Source of the DNA: Synergistaceae bacterium
GTDB taxonomy: Bacteria; Synergistota; Synergistia; Synergistales; Synergistaceae
Assembly (NCBI GenBank): GCA_012728505.1
Contig: JAAYEY010000052.1
Location: forward strand, 1 to 5,084
Direction of reading: 5' to 3'
DNA length: 5,084 nucleotides
Shown here: piece by piece, positions 4,648-5,084 of the stretch
Position numbering within the stretch: position 1 is the stretch's first letter
How the letters are laid out: each line of letters opens with the position of its first letter
The notes under the pieces: generated by a model
What the model was told of the DNA's origin: nothing
The model's input: only the letters and a program-made list of their open reading frames with translations
Databases searched by the model: none
Translations under genes and position numbers: made by a program

Positions 4648-5084
4648 TTACTTTATTTTTTCATAAACTTTATTACCTATAGACTGGATCAACTGAACAA
4701 TCAAGATAAGCATAGCAACAGAATAAATCATGACATCAGTTTGGAACCTGTTGTATCCATATTTTATGGCCAGGTCTCCCAGACCGCCACCGCCCACTAC
4801 CCCAGCCATTGCTGAGTACCCAAGGAGGTTAATTGCGACAACTGCCCAGTTCAAGACTATGGAGGGCATTGCTTCCTTAACCATTACGCCAAATATAATT
4901 TGCATATCACTAGCTCCAAATGACTTTGCTGCCTCAATTACCCCAGAGTCGACCTCGAGAAGGCTCCCCTCCATTAGGCGAGCAACAAAGGGGGTCGCGG
5001 CGATGGTAAGCGGTACGATAGAAGCAGTACTGCCTATCGAGGTCCCTGCGATTAATCTCGTAAGAGGGATTATTGCTATCATCA
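4648..5084 (-). CDS. metI: Methionine ABC transporter permease, C-terminal part (5' end beyond window)
   Basis: Inner-membrane permease that, with the ATPase MetN and binding protein MetQ, imports D- and L-methionine. The visible C-terminal 145 codons show MetI features in order: IIPLTRLIAGTSIGS (4-18 counted from the first visible Met), IVPLTIAATPFVARLMEGSL (22-41), the EAA cytoplasmic loop that contacts the ATPase (EAAKSFGASDMQIIFGVMVK, 50-69), SAMAGVVGGGGLGDLAIKYG (90-109) and a last helix (118-135) ending GNKVYEKIK. The frame is open to the right edge; compared with about 217 residues in E. coli, roughly 70 N-terminal residues are missing, so the Met at 5082 is internal. metN is expected further right. 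The stop TAA is at 4648-4650, 192 bp before metQ. Confidence 0.95.
   Translation of the reverse strand, partial: MIAIIPLTRLIAGTSIGSTASIVPLTIAATPFVARLMEGSLLEVDSGVIEAAKSFGASDMQIIFGVMVKEAMPSIVLNWAVVAINLLGYSAMAGVVGGGGLGDLAIKYGYNRFQTDVMIYSVAMLILIVQLIQSIGNKVYEKIK

Noticed and set aside
4628..4648. Programmed -1 frameshift in the metI-metQ spacer ORF
   Set aside because: No slippery heptamer of the X XXY YYZ type is in phase near GTGTGG or AAATAA, so a simple indel or a non-coding spacer is more likely.
1..5084. Mobile element, CRISPR array, toxin-antitoxin or defence island
   Set aside because: No transposase, integrase, regular repeat array or paired small genes are present; the window holds housekeeping and transport genes with normal promoters and terminators.

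Overview
The window looks like ordinary chromosomal DNA from a free-living, amino-acid- or peptide-using anaerobic bacterium. The EF-Tu N-terminus (GHIDHGKT P-loop with Ile in place of the more common Val), a stand-alone CstA-type transporter, a methionine ABC importer and an A+T-leaning composition together suggest a Synergistota-like organism. That assignment is an inference from sequence flavour and has not been tested by alignment.

Layout, left to right. (1) 1-126, minus strand: the first 42 codons of tuf, running off the left edge. It has a textbook sigma-70-type promoter at 252-280 and a long leader carrying a terminator-like hairpin at 208-235. (2) 127-503: an A+T-rich divergent intergenic region. 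It holds the tuf promoter, a candidate rightward promoter at 456-484, a pair of 16-bp near-identical direct repeats and a short inverted repeat. (3) 504-965, plus strand: a soluble protein of about 153 residues that I do not recognise. (4) 1026-2657, plus strand: a complete short-form CstA-family carbon-starvation/peptide (or pyruvate) transporter with a strong ribosome binding site. (5) 2682-2721: a perfect 40-nt palindrome serving as a bidirectional terminator between convergent genes. (6) 2740-3390, minus strand: a NeuD/PglD-type sugar O/N-acyltransferase whose usual catalytic His position reads as Tyr. It has its own promoter and leader hairpin. (7) 3391-3672: an intergenic region with the terminator of the next operon. 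(8) 3673-5084, minus strand: the 3' part of a methionine import operon, metI (5' end cut by the window) then metQ. They are separated by 192 nt containing a possible small or frameshifted ORF that touches both neighbours.

Functionally, cstA and metIQ are both nutrient uptake genes, but they lie on opposite strands, are separated by terminators, and do not form one system. The acetyltransferase stands alone between them with no glycan or sialic-acid genes in view. I see no mobile element, CRISPR array, RNA gene, toxin-antitoxin pair or defence system. I did not find a convincing undescribed multi-gene system. The best leads are the acetyltransferase with an altered active site, the metI-metQ spacer ORF and the tuf leader hairpin.
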